Positions 57,281-64,000 of a stretch of DNA of 64,000 nt are shown here, one piece after another. The stretch covers positions 248,001 through 312,000 of the forward strand of contig NZ_JAJIRT010000004.1 in the NCBI RefSeq assembly GCF_025717675.1. The letters are read 5' to 3'. A program made the position numbers and the translations under genes. The DNA is from Paucibacter sp. DJ2R-2 (GTDB lineage Bacteria > Pseudomonadota > Gammaproteobacteria > Burkholderiales > Burkholderiaceae_C). The notes under the pieces were generated by a model, which saw only the letters and a program-made list of their open reading frames with translations, had not been told where the DNA came from and did no database searches. Position 1 is the stretch's first letter; the number at the start of each line of letters is the position of its first letter.

Positions 57281-58396
57281 ATGTCCAAGCGCTCGCCGTC
57301 CTCGGCCCCACCGGCACCGCCGCCGACCGGGGCTTCTGCTCCATCGCCTGCCGCCGCCTCGGTGGCACGCCCCGCCGCGGGACCCGCCGAACAGCGCCGC
57401 CTGCAGATGGCCGATATCGCCCGCCTGGCCGGCGTCTCGGTGTCTACCGTTTCACGCGCCTTGAGCGGCAGCACGCTGGTCAATGCTGAGACGCGGCAGC
57501 GGGTGGCCGAGTTGGCCCGTTCGCTGAACTACTCGATCAACCTCGGTGCGCAGAACCTGCGCCTGCAGAAAAACCGCACCGTGGCGGTGGTCGTGCCCTT
57601 CGAGGCGGCCTCGCGCCAGCACATCTCCGACCCCTTCTTCCTGGCCCTGGTGGGCAGCATTGCCGATGCGCTGACCGACCAGGGCTACGACATGCTGCTC
57701 TCGCGCGTCGACGCCGAGCACCTGGATCTGGCCGCACAGTTCTACGACTCGGGCAAGGCCATCGGCGTGATCATGGTGGGCCAGTGGCGCCACCACGACC
57801 AGCTCAACGCCCTGGCTGCACGCCAACTGCCCTTGGTGGTCTGGGGTGGCGCCCTGCCGCAGCAGCTCTACTGCACCGTGGGCGGCGACAACGCCGACGG
57901 CGGCCTGCAGGCGACGCGCCATCTGCTGGCGCTGGGGCGGCGGCGCATTGCCTTCCTTGGCGACGCCCAGCTGCCCGAAGTCTGGCTGCGCCGCGAGGGC
58001 TACCATCAGGCCTTGAAGGAAGCCGGCCTGCGCGCCGATCCGGCGCTGGAGTTGGCCCTGCCCTTCGAGCCGGCCGGCGCGCGCCTGGCACTGGAGCGCT
58101 GGCTGCCCGAAGCGCCGAACTTCGATGCCGTGGTCGCCTGCAGCGATTTGCTGGCCCTGCAAGCCATTCACACCTTGCGGGCGCGTGGCCGGGTGGTGCC
58201 CGATGACGTGGCGGTGGTCGGTTATGACGATATGCCCCTGGCCGCCTACTGCGACCCGCCGCTAAGCACGGTGCATCAGCCGGTGTCGAAAGCGGGCACC
58301 GAACTGGTGGCCGCTCTGATGGCCCAGCTGCGCGGTGAGCGCAGCGATTCACGCACCCTGGGCGTGAACCTGATCGTCCGGCGCAGCGCCGCCTGA
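57281..58396 (+). CDS. LacI family transcriptional regulator of the sucrose operon
   Basis: This 371-residue protein has a Pro/Ala-rich N-terminal extension of about 42 residues, then the helix-turn-helix M-A-D-I-A-R-L-A-G-V-S-V-S-T-V-S-R-A-L-S-G with the LacI hinge, then a periplasmic-binding-protein-like effector domain (V-V-V-P-F-E...D-P-F-F). It probably represses the adjacent sucrose operon and is released by sucrose or a derived sugar phosphate. A near-perfect palindrome lies downstream in the promoter of the TonB receptor, and a half-site overlaps the end of its own gene. The regulator is transcribed in the same direction as its target. Confidence 0.92.
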   Translation: MSKRSPSSAPPAPPPTGASAPSPAAASVARPAAGPAEQRRLQMADIARLAGVSVSTVSRALSGSTLVNAETRQRVAELARSLNYSINLGAQNLRLQKNRTVAVVVPFEAASRQHISDPFFLALVGSIADALTDQGYDMLLSRVDAEHLDLAAQFYDSGKAIGVIMVGQWRHHDQLNALAARQLPLVVWGGALPQQLYCTVGGDNADGGLQATRHLLALGRRRIAFLGDAQLPEVWLRREGYHQALKEAGLRADPALELALPFEPAGARLALERWLPEAPNFDAVVACSDLLALQAIHTLRARGRVVPDDVAVVGYDDMPLAAYCDPPLSTVHQPVSKAGTELVAALMAQLRGERSDSRTLGVNLIVRRSAA

Positions 58397-58398
58397 CG

Positions 58399-58409
58399 AT
58401 CGATTGCAA
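58399..58409. promoter_or_regulatory. Half-site of the LacI-type operator
   Basis: ATCGATTGCAA repeats the right half and centre of the palindrome at 58462-58477. It lies three bases after the regulator stop. The 63-base distance between centres (about six helical turns) would suit looping by a tetrameric LacI protein. Confidence 0.45.
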
Positions 58410-58461
58410 GAGTTTTGTCAAAAACCTTGTTGCCATTAGGCAGATACGCGTTTCCCCTTGT

Positions 58462-58477
58462 TTGCAATCGATTGCAA
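58462..58477. promoter_or_regulatory. LacI-type operator, perfect 16-bp palindrome
   Basis: TTGCAATCGATTGCAA is a perfect palindrome with the central CG typical of LacI/GalR-family operators. It is placed about 140 bases upstream of the TonB receptor start and downstream of a possible -35 TTGTCA (58415-58420), as expected for a repressor site on the operon promoter. The likely binder is the LacI-type protein just upstream. Confidence 0.75.
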
Positions 58478-58617
58478 TAAGTTCCAGAATGGTGCCCAAG
58501 AAGACGGCAGTGGTGCACGATGCCCTAAAAGGCAGCAAGCCCACCAGCGGTCTCGATGTTCCGCGGGGCACGCCGCCTTCCCTGAGCATGCCCCGCCCCT
58601 CCAAGGAGACAGATACC

Positions 58618-60918
58618 ATGCGACAGCACCAGCCATTCTTTTCCCGCCGCCCAGCTTTGGCCGCCATCACCCTGGCCCTGCTGCAACTGCCAGCCCTGGC
58701 TCAGCAAGCGGCCGCGCCCGCCGGCGAGGCCGAAGCGGCCCAGGACAGCAAACAAGGGGCTGACAAACAAGACCGGCTGAAACTCAACCAAGTGGTGGTG
58801 ACCGGCAGCTCGGTGCGCACGACCAAGATGAAGCAAAGCCTCTCGGTCAGCTCCATCGACAGCGAGCAGATCGCCAAGGCCGGCGCCAGCAGCGCGGCCG
58901 AGCTGCTGCGCAGCGTGCCGGGCCTGCGCTCGGAATCGACCGGCGGCGAGGGCAATGCCAACGTCACCGTGCGCGGCGTGCCGCTGTCGGCCGGCGGCTC
59001 GCGCTATGTGCAGATGCAGGAGGACGGCCTGCCCGTGCTGCTCTTCGGTGACATCTCCTTCGGCACCGCCGACCAGTTCCTGCGCGCCGACTACAGCACG
59101 GCCCGCCTGGAGGTGGTGCGCGGCGGTTCGGCCTCCACCCTGGCGTCCAACTCGCCCGGTGGCCTGATCAACTTCATCAGCAAGACCGGCGCCGGCAAGC
59201 CCGCAGGTGCCATCGGCCTGAGCGTGGGCCTGGACGACCGCCTGATGCGCCTCGACGCCGACTACGGCGGCAGCATCGGCAATGGCACCAGCTTCCACAT
59301 CGGTGGCTTCCAGCGCATCGGCGAAGGCGGCCGGCCGACCGGCATGAATGTCGAGAACGGCGGCCAGATCCGCGCCAAGCTGACGCAGAAGATAGCCGCG
59401 GGCTATGTGAGCGTCAGCGTCAAGGCCTTGAACGACCGCACGCCCTCCTTCATGCCGGTGCCCGTCACGGTAGACAAGGGTCAGATCCGCACCATCTCCG
59501 GCATCGACCCGCGCACCGCCTTCTTCATCACCCCCAGCCTGGCCAAGGACAGCGGCTACAACAAGGACGGCGGCACCAGCACCAGCAACACCCGCGACGG
59601 CCTGCGCATCAAGAGCCTGGCCCTGGGCTTCGAGGCCGGCCTGGATCTGGGCAACGGCTTCAGCGTGGAAGAGAAGTTCCGCAAGGCCAGCAACTCGGGC
59701 CGTTTCATCGCACTCTTCCCTGCAGACAACGGCAACAACGGCGCCGATAAGTCCTTCACCGGCACCTTGTTCAACACCTCGCTCGACAACTTTGACAACA
59801 CCTTCAACGACCTGAAGCTGAGCAAGGTGATGCAGAGCGACGGCGTCAAAACCACCCTGGTCGCCGGCCTGTTCTACGGCGTGCAGAACGTGGCCCAGAC
59901 CTGGTTCTGGAACCAGTACAAGCTGAGCATGCAGGGCGAGGGCTCGCAGGTGCTGAACGCCGCCGGTCAGCCGGGCACCGGCCCGATCGCCGAAGGCTGG
60001 ACCACCTGGGGCGGCTGCTGCACCCGAACCTTTGACGTGCAGTACACCCAGACCTCGCCCTACGCCGCGGCTGCGGTCGACCTGGGCAGCCTGACACTCG
60101 ACGGCAGCCTGCGCCGCGATGAGCAAAAGGCCAGCGGCTACTCCCTGTCCGGCAACAACACAGCCAAGACCTGGGACGCAGCCAGCCAGAAGACGGTCAA
60201 CTACAAGGTCGGCCACACCTCCTACTCGCTGGGCGCCAACTACAGCGTGACGCCCAATCTGGCCGGCTTCGCCCGCGTCAGCAACGGCGTCTCCTTCAGC
60301 GCCGACCGCCTGCTCTACGGCAATCCGCTGGACGGCTCGGTGCCCATCAGCGTCAACGAGATCGACCAGGTGGAAGGCGGCCTCAAATGGCGCCAGGCCG
60401 GCCTGAGCCTGTTCGCCACCGTGTTCAACGCCCGCACGACCGAAAGCAACTTCGAGATCACCACCCAGAAGTTCAGCGCCAACAAGTACAAGGCCAGCGG
60501 CCTGGAGCTGGAAGCGGCCTACAGCTGGGGCGACTTCAGCCTGAGCGGCGGCGCCACCTTCACCAGCGCCAAGATCAAGGCCTCGAACGACGCCGCCATC
60601 GTCGGCAAGAAGCCGCGCCGTCAGGCCAACTTCGTCTACCAGCTGGCGCCGAGCGTGATGCTCGGCCAGATCGAGGTGGGCGCCGCCCTGGTCGGCTCGG
60701 GCAAGTCCTACGGTGACGATGCCAACACCATCACCATGAAGGGGTACACCCTGGTCAATGCCTTTGTGAACCTGCCCCTGGGTGACAAGGCCCAGCTCTC
60801 GCTGTCGGCGAACAACCTGTTCAACACCCTGGCCTACACCGAGATCGAGGGCGACGGCCATGCCGCACGCGCCTTCAACGGCCGCAGCCTGCGCGCCACG
60901 CTGAAGTACAACTTCTGA
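58618..60918 (+). CDS. TonB-dependent receptor, probably for sucrose
   Basis: This 766-residue outer membrane protein has a signal peptide (ending A-L-A-Q, about residue 28), then plug domain motifs (V-V-V-T-G-S-S-V-R, L-R-S-V-P-G-L-R-S-E, R-L-E-V-V-R-G-G-S-A-S-T-L-A-S-N-S-P-G-G) and a barrel ending in an aromatic residue (L-K-Y-N-F). AAGGAGA lies nine bases upstream of ATG 58618. The sugar operon context makes it the outer-membrane entry step for sucrose (compare SuxA of Xanthomonas). First gene of the operon, followed after 13 bases by the kinase. Confidence 0.9.
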   Translation: MRQHQPFFSRRPALAAITLALLQLPALAQQAAAPAGEAEAAQDSKQGADKQDRLKLNQVVVTGSSVRTTKMKQSLSVSSIDSEQIAKAGASSAAELLRSVPGLRSESTGGEGNANVTVRGVPLSAGGSRYVQMQEDGLPVLLFGDISFGTADQFLRADYSTARLEVVRGGSASTLASNSPGGLINFISKTGAGKPAGAIGLSVGLDDRLMRLDADYGGSIGNGTSFHIGGFQRIGEGGRPTGMNVENGGQIRAKLTQKIAAGYVSVSVKALNDRTPSFMPVPVTVDKGQIRTISGIDPRTAFFITPSLAKDSGYNKDGGTSTSNTRDGLRIKSLALGFEAGLDLGNGFSVEEKFRKASNSGRFIALFPADNGNNGADKSFTGTLFNTSLDNFDNTFNDLKLSKVMQSDGVKTTLVAGLFYGVQNVAQTWFWNQYKLSMQGEGSQVLNAAGQPGTGPIAEGWTTWGGCCTRTFDVQYTQTSPYAAAAVDLGSLTLDGSLRRDEQKASGYSLSGNNTAKTWDAASQKTVNYKVGHTSYSLGANYSVTPNLAGFARVSNGVSFSADRLLYGNPLDGSVPISVNEIDQVEGGLKWRQAGLSLFATVFNARTTESNFEITTQKFSANKYKASGLELEAAYSWGDFSLSGGATFTSAKIKASNDAAIVGKKPRRQANFVYQLAPSVMLGQIEVGAALVGSGKSYGDDANTITMKGYTLVNAFVNLPLGDKAQLSLSANNLFNTLAYTEIEGDGHAARAFNGRSLRATLKYNF

Positions 60919-60931
60919 TCGCGGCGGCCTC

Positions 60932-61948
60932 ATGCAGCAGCCTAGCTCTGCCGTCTTGCTGGTGGGCGAGGCGCTGGTGGACGAGTTCCACGAGCGCCAG
61001 GTCGCCGGCGGCGCGCCCTTCAATTTGGCGCGCTCGCTGGGCGCCTTGCTGGCCGACGGGCCCGGGTCGCAAGCCCCGGTGTGCTTCGTCAGCCGCATCG
61101 GCCACGGCGATGCCGGTGGCGCCCTGATCCGCACCAGCCTGCAGCGCTTCGGCCTGGCGACCGAGGGCGTGCAGATCGACCCCACGCATGCGACCGGCCG
61201 CGTCACCGTCAGCGAGCAGTTCGCTGCCGACGGCAGCCCGGCCGGCCACAGCTTTCACATCCACACGCCGGCCGCCTGGGACTTCATCGCCTCGGAACCG
61301 GCCTTGGCATCACTGGAAGCCCTGCGGCCGCGTTTCCTTTACTTCGGCACCTTGGCGCAGCGTGGCGCGGTCTCGGGCGCCAGCATCCAGGCCCTGGCCA
61401 AGCAAGCCCGCAGCCTCGGTTGCACGCGCTACCTGGACCTGAACCTACGCGCCGGCACCGACACGCCCGAGCTGGCCGCCGCCTCGCTGGCCCAGGCCGA
61501 CTGGCTCAAGGTCAACGACGAAGAGCTGGGCTTGCTCTTCCGCTGGTTCGGCCGCGTCGGCGATGCGGCGCTGAACCCGCTGGGCGACGCCCAAGCCTTG
61601 AGCTCGGCCGTGGCGACGCTGATGCAGCGCTTTGGCTTGCAGCGCCTGATCCTCACCCGCGGCAGCGCCGGCTATGCGGCCTTCGCCGCTGACGGTGAAC
61701 TGCTGGCGCAAGGGTCAGGTCTTGCCATCGCCCAACTGGTCGACACCGTCGGCGCGGGCGATGCCTTCAGCGCCATGCTGCTGGCCAGCCAGATGGGCGG
61801 CCATGCGCTGCCGGACAGCCTGCAACTGGCCAATCGCTATGCCGCGGCCCTGTGTGGCGAGCGCGGCCCCATGCCCGAGGACGACGCCTTCTTCCTGCCA
61901 TGGCGGCAGGCCCTGCAGCAACAGACGCTGACGGAAAACGCCTCATGA
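60932..61948 (+). CDS. PfkB family carbohydrate kinase, probably fructokinase
   Basis: This 338-residue kinase has N-terminal V-G-E-A-L-V-D-E and G-G-A-P-F-N-L-A (substrate lid), and the C-terminal PfkB signature D-T-V-G-A-G-D-A-F with the catalytic aspartate. It would phosphorylate the fructose released by sucrose phosphorylase. It follows the TonB receptor and overlaps the transporter start by ATGA. A GGGTCAGGTCTTGC copy lies inside the gene (61712-61725). Confidence 0.9.
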   Translation: MQQPSSAVLLVGEALVDEFHERQVAGGAPFNLARSLGALLADGPGSQAPVCFVSRIGHGDAGGALIRTSLQRFGLATEGVQIDPTHATGRVTVSEQFAADGSPAGHSFHIHTPAAWDFIASEPALASLEALRPRFLYFGTLAQRGAVSGASIQALAKQARSLGCTRYLDLNLRAGTDTPELAAASLAQADWLKVNDEELGLLFRWFGRVGDAALNPLGDAQALSSAVATLMQRFGLQRLILTRGSAGYAAFAADGELLAQGSGLAIAQLVDTVGAGDAFSAMLLASQMGGHALPDSLQLANRYAAALCGERGPMPEDDAFFLPWRQALQQQTLTENAS

Positions 61949-63276
61949 GTCATATGAACAAACCCAGACTCAGCTTCTGGCAGATCGTCAACATGAACAT
62001 CGGATTCTTCGGCATCCAGTTCAGCTTCGGTCTGCAGCAGAGCAATATGAGCCCGATCTACCAGTACCTGGGCGCGGACGAAGCCAGTCTGCCCTTGCTC
62101 TGGCTGGCCGGGCCCATGACCGGCCTGCTGGTGCAGCCCCTGGTCGGCGCCTTCAGCGATCGAACCGTCAGCCGCTGGGGCCGGCGCACGCCCTACTTCC
62201 TGATCGGCGCCCTGCTCTGCAGCCTGGGCCTGCTGGCCATGCCCTTCAGCCCGACGCTGTGGTTTGCCGCCGGCCTGCTCTGGATCCTGGACGCCGCCAA
62301 CAACGTGACCATGGAGCCCTACCGCGCCTACGTCTCAGACCGGCTCAACACCAGCCAGCATTCCCTGGGCTTTCTGACCCAAAGCGCCTTCACCGGCCTG
62401 GCCCAGACCCTGGCCTATCTCGCGCCCACCTTGCTGGTGCTGATGGGCATGGACAAGGACGCGCTGGGCAGCAACAACATCCCGCAGATCACCCTGACGG
62501 CTTTTCTCATCGGCGCCGTGTTTTCCATCAGCACGGTCTGGTGGTCGGTGCGGCGGGTGCCTGAGTTGCCGCTGAGCAGCGATGAGCTGGAGCAGATGCG
62601 CCGACAGCCGCGCGGCCTGGGCGCCGCGCTGCGAGAAATCTGGAGCGCGCTGCGCGAAATGCCGCGCACCATGCGCCAGCTCTGGTGGATGAAGCTATTC
62701 CAGTGGTACGCCATGATGTGCTACTGGATCTACATCGTGCCGTCACTGGCTCTGACGCTCTTCCAAAGCAGCGACCCGCATTCCCAAGGCTTCCGAGACG
62801 CCGGCCTGGTGAACGGACAGATCGGCGGCTTCTACAACTTCGTCGCCTTCCTCGCGGCCTTTGCGATGGTGCCCTTCACCCGGCGCTTTGGCCCCAAGCG
62901 CGTGCATGCGCTGTGCCTGGTGCTTGCCGGCGCTGGCATGTGGGCCATTCCCGAAATCCAGAACCGCTGGCTGCTGCTCCTGCCCATGCTGGGCGTGGGT
63001 CTGGCCTGGGCCAGCATCATGGGCAACCCCTATGTGCTGCTGGCCGGCAGCATCCCGCCCGAGCGCGCCGGGGTGTACATGGGCATCTTCAATATGTTCA
63101 TCGTCATCCCCATGCTGATCCAGATGGTGACGCTGCCGCTGATTTATCACAGCCTGCTGGGCGGCCGCCCGGACCATGTGATCCGCCTGGCCGGTGCGCT
63201 GCTGGTCTGCGCCGCGATCGCGATGCTGCGCGTGCAGACCACGCCTCAGCCTTCCCCGTCCGAATTGAAATCATGA
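61945..63276 (+). CDS. MFS sugar transporter (sucrose/H+ symporter-like)
   Basis: This 443-residue inner-membrane protein has twelve predicted helices, with the MFS loop motif S-D-R-T-V-S-R-W-G-R-R-T-P-Y between helices 2 and 3. It resembles SLC45/GPH-type sucrose transporters. M-S-H-M-N-K is the N-terminus; the ATG overlaps the kinase stop (ATGA) and its own stop overlaps the start of the phosphorylase gene (ATGA). Imports the disaccharide into the cytoplasm. Confidence 0.9.
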   Translation: MSHMNKPRLSFWQIVNMNIGFFGIQFSFGLQQSNMSPIYQYLGADEASLPLLWLAGPMTGLLVQPLVGAFSDRTVSRWGRRTPYFLIGALLCSLGLLAMPFSPTLWFAAGLLWILDAANNVTMEPYRAYVSDRLNTSQHSLGFLTQSAFTGLAQTLAYLAPTLLVLMGMDKDALGSNNIPQITLTAFLIGAVFSISTVWWSVRRVPELPLSSDELEQMRRQPRGLGAALREIWSALREMPRTMRQLWWMKLFQWYAMMCYWIYIVPSLALTLFQSSDPHSQGFRDAGLVNGQIGGFYNFVAFLAAFAMVPFTRRFGPKRVHALCLVLAGAGMWAIPEIQNRWLLLLPMLGVGLAWASIMGNPYVLLAGSIPPERAGVYMGIFNMFIVIPMLIQMVTLPLIYHSLLGGRPDHVIRLAGALLVCAAIAMLRVQTTPQPSPSELKS

Positions 63277-64000
63277 AGAACCAAGTCCAACTGATCACCT
63301 ACGTCGACCGCCTCGGTGGCCGCCTCGACGGCCAGGACCTGCAGCGCCTGCGCCGCCTGCTGGGCCAAGGCGGCGCGCTCGGTGAGGTCTTCGGCGGCGT
63401 GCACCTGCTGCCTTTCTTCCATGCCATCGACGGCGCCGATGCCGGCTTCGACCCGATCGACCACACCCAGGTCGACCCGCGCTTAGGGACTTGGGACGAC
63501 ATCAAAGACCTGACGGACAGCCTCGACGTCATGGGGGATGTGATCGTGAACCACATGTCGAGCAGCTCGCCCCAGTTCCTGGACTACTCGGCGCGCGGCG
63601 ACGCCTCGCCCTATGCCGGCCTGTTTCTGACCCTGGATGCAGTCTTTCCGGAGGGCGCCACCGAAGCCGATCTGCTGGCCGTCTACCGGCCGCGCCCCGG
63701 CCTGCCGGTGCAGATGGCCACACTGAAGAACGGCCAGAAGAAGCTGCTCTGGACCACCTTCACCGCTGCCCAGATCGACATCGCCGTGCACCATCCGCAG
63801 GGCCGCGCTTACTTGCTGAGCATCCTTCAGACCTTTGCCGACAAAGGCATCCGCATGGTGCGCCTGGATGCCGTGGGCTACGCCATCAAGAAGGCCGGCT
63901 CCAGCTGCTTCATGATGCCGGAGACTTTTGCCTTCATCGATGAGTTCGCGGCACAGGCGCGCAGCCTCGGCATCGAGGTGCTGGTCGAGATTCATGCTTA
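63273..64000 (+). CDS. Sucrose phosphorylase (GH13), partial at window end
   Basis: The first 242 residues are visible and run off the right edge. The N-terminus V-Q-L-I-T-Y-V-D-R-L-G-G, G-V-H-L-L-P-F-F, D-H-T-Q-V-D-P-R-L-G and V-N-H-M-S-S-S-S-P-Q-F are typical of sucrose phosphorylase. The nucleophile D199 is in R-L-D-A-V-G-Y and the acid/base E239 is in L-V-E-I-H, just before the window end. It converts sucrose plus phosphate to glucose-1-phosphate plus fructose. Glucosylglycerate or related phosphorylases of the same subfamily are less likely given the fructokinase. Start overlaps the transporter stop. Confidence 0.93.
   Translation, partial: MKNQVQLITYVDRLGGRLDGQDLQRLRRLLGQGGALGEVFGGVHLLPFFHAIDGADAGFDPIDHTQVDPRLGTWDDIKDLTDSLDVMGDVIVNHMSSSSPQFLDYSARGDASPYAGLFLTLDAVFPEGATEADLLAVYRPRPGLPVQMATLKNGQKKLLWTTFTAAQIDIAVHHPQGRAYLLSILQTFADKGIRMVRLDAVGYAIKKAGSSCFMMPETFAFIDEFAAQARSLGIEVLVEIHA

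Noticed and set aside
56962-57483. Long N-terminal extension of the glycosyltransferase
   Set aside because: It would run antisense through the start of the LacI-type regulator; the GT-B fold begins just after ATG 56961.
58525-61206. An 893-residue open frame on the minus strand opposite the TonB receptor and fructokinase
   Set aside because: Same antisense artefact: no start context, no domain, and the plus-strand genes have clear motifs and ribosome binding sites.

Overview
The window looks like chromosomal DNA of a free-living betaproteobacterium of the order Burkholderiales, most likely the Roseateles/Paucibacter/Rubrivivax-Leptothrix group. This is an inference from the very high GC content, two PEP-CTERM exosortase substrates, the urease gene order with an embedded HupE/UreJ gene, the many TonB receptors and sensor kinases, and the type of intergenic repeats. 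I see no rRNA or tRNA gene, no CRISPR array, no prophage and no intact transposase.

Layout. 1-9.3 kb: two tandem paralogous lipoprotein genes (the first cut by the window edge), an SDR-type epimerase, a secreted M14 carboxypeptidase with PKD and PPC domains, a nested-palindrome repeat, small envelope proteins, a GNAT, a 246-bp MITE-like element and a CoA-transferase family enzyme. 9.4-16.7 kb: a spermidine-synthase-like protein, an ABC-2 exporter pair, an M61 aminopeptidase flanked by small inverted repeats, and a membrane protein with a ClpP-like serine hydrolase fold. 17.3-21.3 kb: a secreted PHP-type metallohydrolase between two PEP-CTERM proteins. 21.3-24.4 kb: divergent glpD/glpK. 24.4-31.8 kb: a TonB receptor, then a response regulator and a large hybrid kinase with HPt. 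32-35.8 kb: a Gdt1/TMEM165-type exporter behind a yybP-ykoY manganese riboswitch, and a two-gene M16 peptidase operon. 36-42 kb: VOC, TfoX C-terminal domain, DinB, a TerB-like coiled-coil membrane protein, a GST and an S9 peptidase. 42.1-42.7 kb: an inverted repeat with arms of about 190 nt. 42.7-48.1 kb: urease operon ureA-hupE/ureJ-ureB-ureC-GNAT-ureE-ureF-ureG on the minus strand, with a near-consensus sigma-54 promoter and no ureD in the window. 48.2-52.6 kb, divergent from urease: a 1160-residue protein fusing an NCS1-type permease, an eight-cysteine module and a hybrid histidine kinase, followed by an overlapping LuxR-type response regulator. 52.6-57 kb: a GGDEF-EAL protein, a GINT1-N-like protein and a GT4 glycosyltransferase. 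57.3 kb to the end: a LacI-type regulator, a palindromic operator, then an operon of TonB receptor, fructokinase, MFS sugar transporter and sucrose phosphorylase (cut by the window end).

How the genes work together. The right end is a self-contained sucrose system: outer-membrane uptake, inner-membrane uptake, phosphorolysis to glucose-1-phosphate plus fructose, and fructose phosphorylation, probably repressed by the LacI protein at the TTGCAATCGATTGCAA palindrome. The urease block supplies structural subunits, nickel entry and maturation factors, apart from UreD, and appears to be under nitrogen (sigma-54) control. The adjacent permease-kinase is the most unusual gene here: a transporter-shaped receptor that may sense a nitrogenous solute and signal through its translationally coupled LuxR regulator.
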